Of a stretch of 64,000 nucleotides of DNA, positions 62,087 through 64,000 are shown piece after piece. Every line of letters begins with the position of its first letter. The first letter of the stretch is position 1. The stretch is from Paremcibacter congregatus (GTDB taxonomy: Bacteria > Pseudomonadota > Alphaproteobacteria > Sphingomonadales > Emcibacteraceae): contig NZ_CP041025.1 of the NCBI RefSeq assembly GCF_006385135.1, positions 2,449,501 through 2,513,500 on the forward strand, given 5' to 3'. Under the pieces are notes generated by a model. The model ran no database searches. It saw nothing but the letters and a program-made list of their open reading frames with translations, and was not told the origin of the DNA. A program made the translations under genes and the position numbers.

Positions 62087-63526
62087 TCATGTCTGCCAGA
62101 ATTTTGGCGAGAACAGCACCAATACGGCAAATAGTTCCAACCGACCCAGCAGCATGGCAAAACTGAGTAACCATTTTGCCGTGTCCGTCAGGTCGGAAAA
62201 ATTCCCCGCCGGTCCGATTATCCGGCCGACGCCCGGGCCCACATTTGACAACGCGGTTCCCGCCCCGGAAAGCGCGGTGGTAAAATCAAGCCCGGTAAAG
62301 GTCAATGCCCCCGTCAGCAGCATGACGCAAATCAGATATAAAAAGACAAACGCAAACACAGAGCCAACGGCGTTGTTATTGACTGACCTGTTATTATATT
62401 TGACCACTGTAATGGCATGTGGCCAGAACAAGCGCCTGATTTCAGAGCGCAGAGCCAGAAACATAATCTGAAAGCGGAAAATTTTAATACCGCAGGATGT
62501 AGATCCGGCACAGCCGCCAATGAACATAATAAAGAAAAACACCACAACAGACAGCATCCCCCATACCGTATAATCAGTTGAGGCATATCCGGTGCCGGTA
62601 ATCACGGAGATCACATTGAAAGTTGTGTATCTCAACGCATCGGCAAAACCAAAACGGCCGCCGCCCCATAACCATAGCGTCAAAAAAGCAATAACGCCCC
62701 CGAGCGTCCAGAAAAATCCACGCACCTGGGTGTCGGCAAGCAAACTCAGAGGACGGCCTTTCAATACCTTCAGATATAAGATAAACGGCAGACTGCCCAT
62801 AATCATGAAAAAGGATATGACATAGTCGATCATCGCACTGTCAAAATGCCCGACAGAAGCATCCGATGTCGAAAACCCGCCGGTGGACAAGGTGGTAAAG
62901 GCATGACACGCCGCCTCGAACGGGGTCATCCCCGCCAGCCACAGCGCCAGAGCACAAACCAGCGTCAATCCAGTATACAAAAAGGAAAGAGAGGCTGCGA
63001 GTTTTGCCGAGCGGGGAATGAAATTTTCGCTGACATCGAAAGCCTCAACCTTGAAAAGCTGCATACCGCCCACTTTCAGCATTGGCATGATCGCGACCCC
63101 CATCACAATAATACCTACACCACCGAACCATTGCAGCAGGCTGCGCCATAACAGAATGCCCGGCGGCAGACCGTCCAGCCCGGATATCACTGTTGACCCC
63201 GTGGTGGTTACCCCTGACATGGCCTCAAAAAACGCATTAGTGTAGCTTAAGTCAAGATCAGAATAAACAAAGGGCAGCGCCCCAAACAACGGAATGGCAA
63301 CCCAGGTCAATACTGTAATTAAAAAACCCTGGCGTATGGAAATTTCACCATGATCGCCCCTGTTTGACAAAAAGAGAAGACCACCGATAAAGGTCACAAA
63401 TGCCCCGCAAATGGCAAATATCTCCCAGTCGTCATTATGGGCCACCGCATCAATGATCGCAGGAACCATCATGCCCAGCCCCAAAATAACCAGAAACAAA
63501 CCAATGATCAAAAGGATCACGGACAT
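62087..63526 (-). CDS. trkH: Trk-type potassium uptake protein TrkH
   Basis: TrkH is the membrane channel subunit of Trk potassium uptake. The 479-residue protein has four pore-loop repeats (FEAMSGVTTTGSTVISGLDG, HAFTTLSTGGFSTSDASVG, FNVISVITGTGYASTDYTVW, SGAGTALSNVGPGVGRIIGP). It also has SLLQWFGGVGIIVMGVAIMP and IGGCAGSTSCGIKIFRFQIM. I take the start at 63526, which gives the usual length; a GTG at 63610 would add 28 non-membrane residues. It is overlapped upstream by the end of a small membrane-protein gene. TrkA is not in the window. Confidence 0.94.
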   Translation of the reverse strand: MSVILLIIGLFLVILGLGMMVPAIIDAVAHNDDWEIFAICGAFVTFIGGLLFLSNRGDHGEISIRQGFLITVLTWVAIPLFGALPFVYSDLDLSYTNAFFEAMSGVTTTGSTVISGLDGLPPGILLWRSLLQWFGGVGIIVMGVAIMPMLKVGGMQLFKVEAFDVSENFIPRSAKLAASLSFLYTGLTLVCALALWLAGMTPFEAACHAFTTLSTGGFSTSDASVGHFDSAMIDYVISFFMIMGSLPFILYLKVLKGRPLSLLADTQVRGFFWTLGGVIAFLTLWLWGGGRFGFADALRYTTFNVISVITGTGYASTDYTVWGMLSVVVFFFIMFIGGCAGSTSCGIKIFRFQIMFLALRSEIRRLFWPHAITVVKYNNRSVNNNAVGSVFAFVFLYLICVMLLTGALTFTGLDFTTALSGAGTALSNVGPGVGRIIGPAGNFSDLTDTAKWLLSFAMLLGRLELFAVLVLFSPKFWQT

Positions 63527-63597
63527 TTCTTGTGGCTTGGACCGGCTCTCCAGGGCTGTTCTATCCTTCCCGGTCAACCAGGAAGATGAAACGCCTG

Positions 63598-63912
63598 TCA
63601 CAGCTCCCACCCTTTAATATACCAGGAAATCAGTAAAAACACCTCTGTCAGAAAGGTGACAATAAACAGCATCTGGATATCATGCAGGAAAACATCATAG
63701 TGATCCGCCATCCAGTTCGGCTTGAGAAAACCCGCATATTCCAGAAGACGTTCAATACCGTATCCGGATAAATATTCGCCTTCAAAGGTCACAAAAGCCA
63801 GAATAAAAAGCGCCACGGCAGCCGCAGCCATTAGAAAAGTGCCTTTTTCAATTTCCCGAACGGAAAATTTAAGACCCTCTTCTCGTAATTCTTCAATCAT
63901 TGACCGTAACAT
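63598..63912 (-). CDS. Small two-helix membrane protein upstream of trkH
   Basis: I do not recognise this 104-residue protein. It has two predicted membrane helices (GTFLMAAAAVALFILAFVTF and DIQMLFIVTFLTEVFLLISW) and a short cytoplasmic N-terminus (MLRSMIEELREEGLKFSVRE). The start has an AGGTG ribosome site. It ends 72 bp before the preferred trkH start and would overlap the longer trkH frame by a few bases, suggesting co-expression. A link with potassium uptake is only inferred. Confidence 0.65.
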   Translation of the reverse strand: MLRSMIEELREEGLKFSVREIEKGTFLMAAAAVALFILAFVTFEGEYLSGYGIERLLEYAGFLKPNWMADHYDVFLHDIQMLFIVTFLTEVFLLISWYIKGWEL

Positions 63913-64000
63913 GTTTACACCTGTTCCTTGATAAGGACAGGCAACCTAGCGCCAAAATTTAATTCTGTCTAACGAAAATTATTTGAAAATAAATTCGATT

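Overview
The window looks like a piece of the chromosome of a free-living, flagellated alphaproteobacterium. Three things point there: a CtrA response regulator with its phosphotransferase ChpT, a SciP-type (DUF1153) protein and a FlbD-type sigma-54 activator, all close to flagellar and chemotaxis genes; PuuD-type urate oxidation; and a lipobox protein with RTX repeats. The order (for example Kordiimonadales or Emcibacterales) is a guess. I found no rRNA, tRNA, CRISPR array, insertion sequence or prophage.

Region 1 (1-12.7 kb) is a nearly complete route from hypoxanthine/xanthine to malate. Xanthine dehydrogenase (xdhA, xdhB, maturation factor xdhC) makes urate. PuuD oxidises urate to 5-hydroxyisourate, and UraH, UraD and allantoinase PuuE carry it to allantoate. 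Allantoicase (cut by the window edge) and ureidoglycolate lyase AllA release glyoxylate and two urea, and malate synthase G takes glyoxylate into the TCA cycle. There are three transcription units: gntR-puuE-uraD-alc (minus), divergent uraH-xdhABC (plus), and glcB-iclR-puuD-allA (minus). An operator-like palindrome lies between gntR and uraH, and a near-consensus IclR box lies upstream of glcB.

Region 2 (13-19.2 kb) holds single genes: a cold-shock protein, a group I truncated haemoglobin, an ACT-domain protein, an exported metallo-beta-lactamase-fold hydrolase, an RTX-repeat lipobox protein with an apparent frameshift, and mnmA.

Region 3 (19.2-41.6 kb) is the flagellar locus. flgK-flgL (minus) and fliK-flgD-flgE (plus) diverge from a 483-bp spacer that carries a sigma-54-type promoter in each direction. 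Then come sciP and a long plus-strand series: fliF, fliG, fliH, fliN, a motA-like gene, flbD, flhA, flhF, flhG, a second large FliK-like protein and a small unknown. fliI and fliJ lie apart, at 50-52 kb.

Region 4 (41.7-50.1 kb) is accessory: an exported ankyrin-repeat protein, two membrane TPR proteins (one with an HTH-like N-terminus and a perfect 38-bp palindrome inside its gene), a TonB-dependent receptor behind a Fur-box-like site, and an exported protein of unknown function.

Region 5 (50.2-60 kb) holds fliI-fliJ, ctrA, the chemotaxis operon cheA-cheW-cheY-cheB-cheR, and chpT. The CheA is a large hybrid kinase. Between its Hpt and dimerisation domains it carries a segment that aligns by eye with a truncated haemoglobin but lacks the haem-ligand histidine. 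I consider this the most unusual observation in the window.

Region 6 (60-64 kb) holds cysQ, a LysE-family exporter, a DUF3253 protein, trkH and a small two-helix membrane protein.
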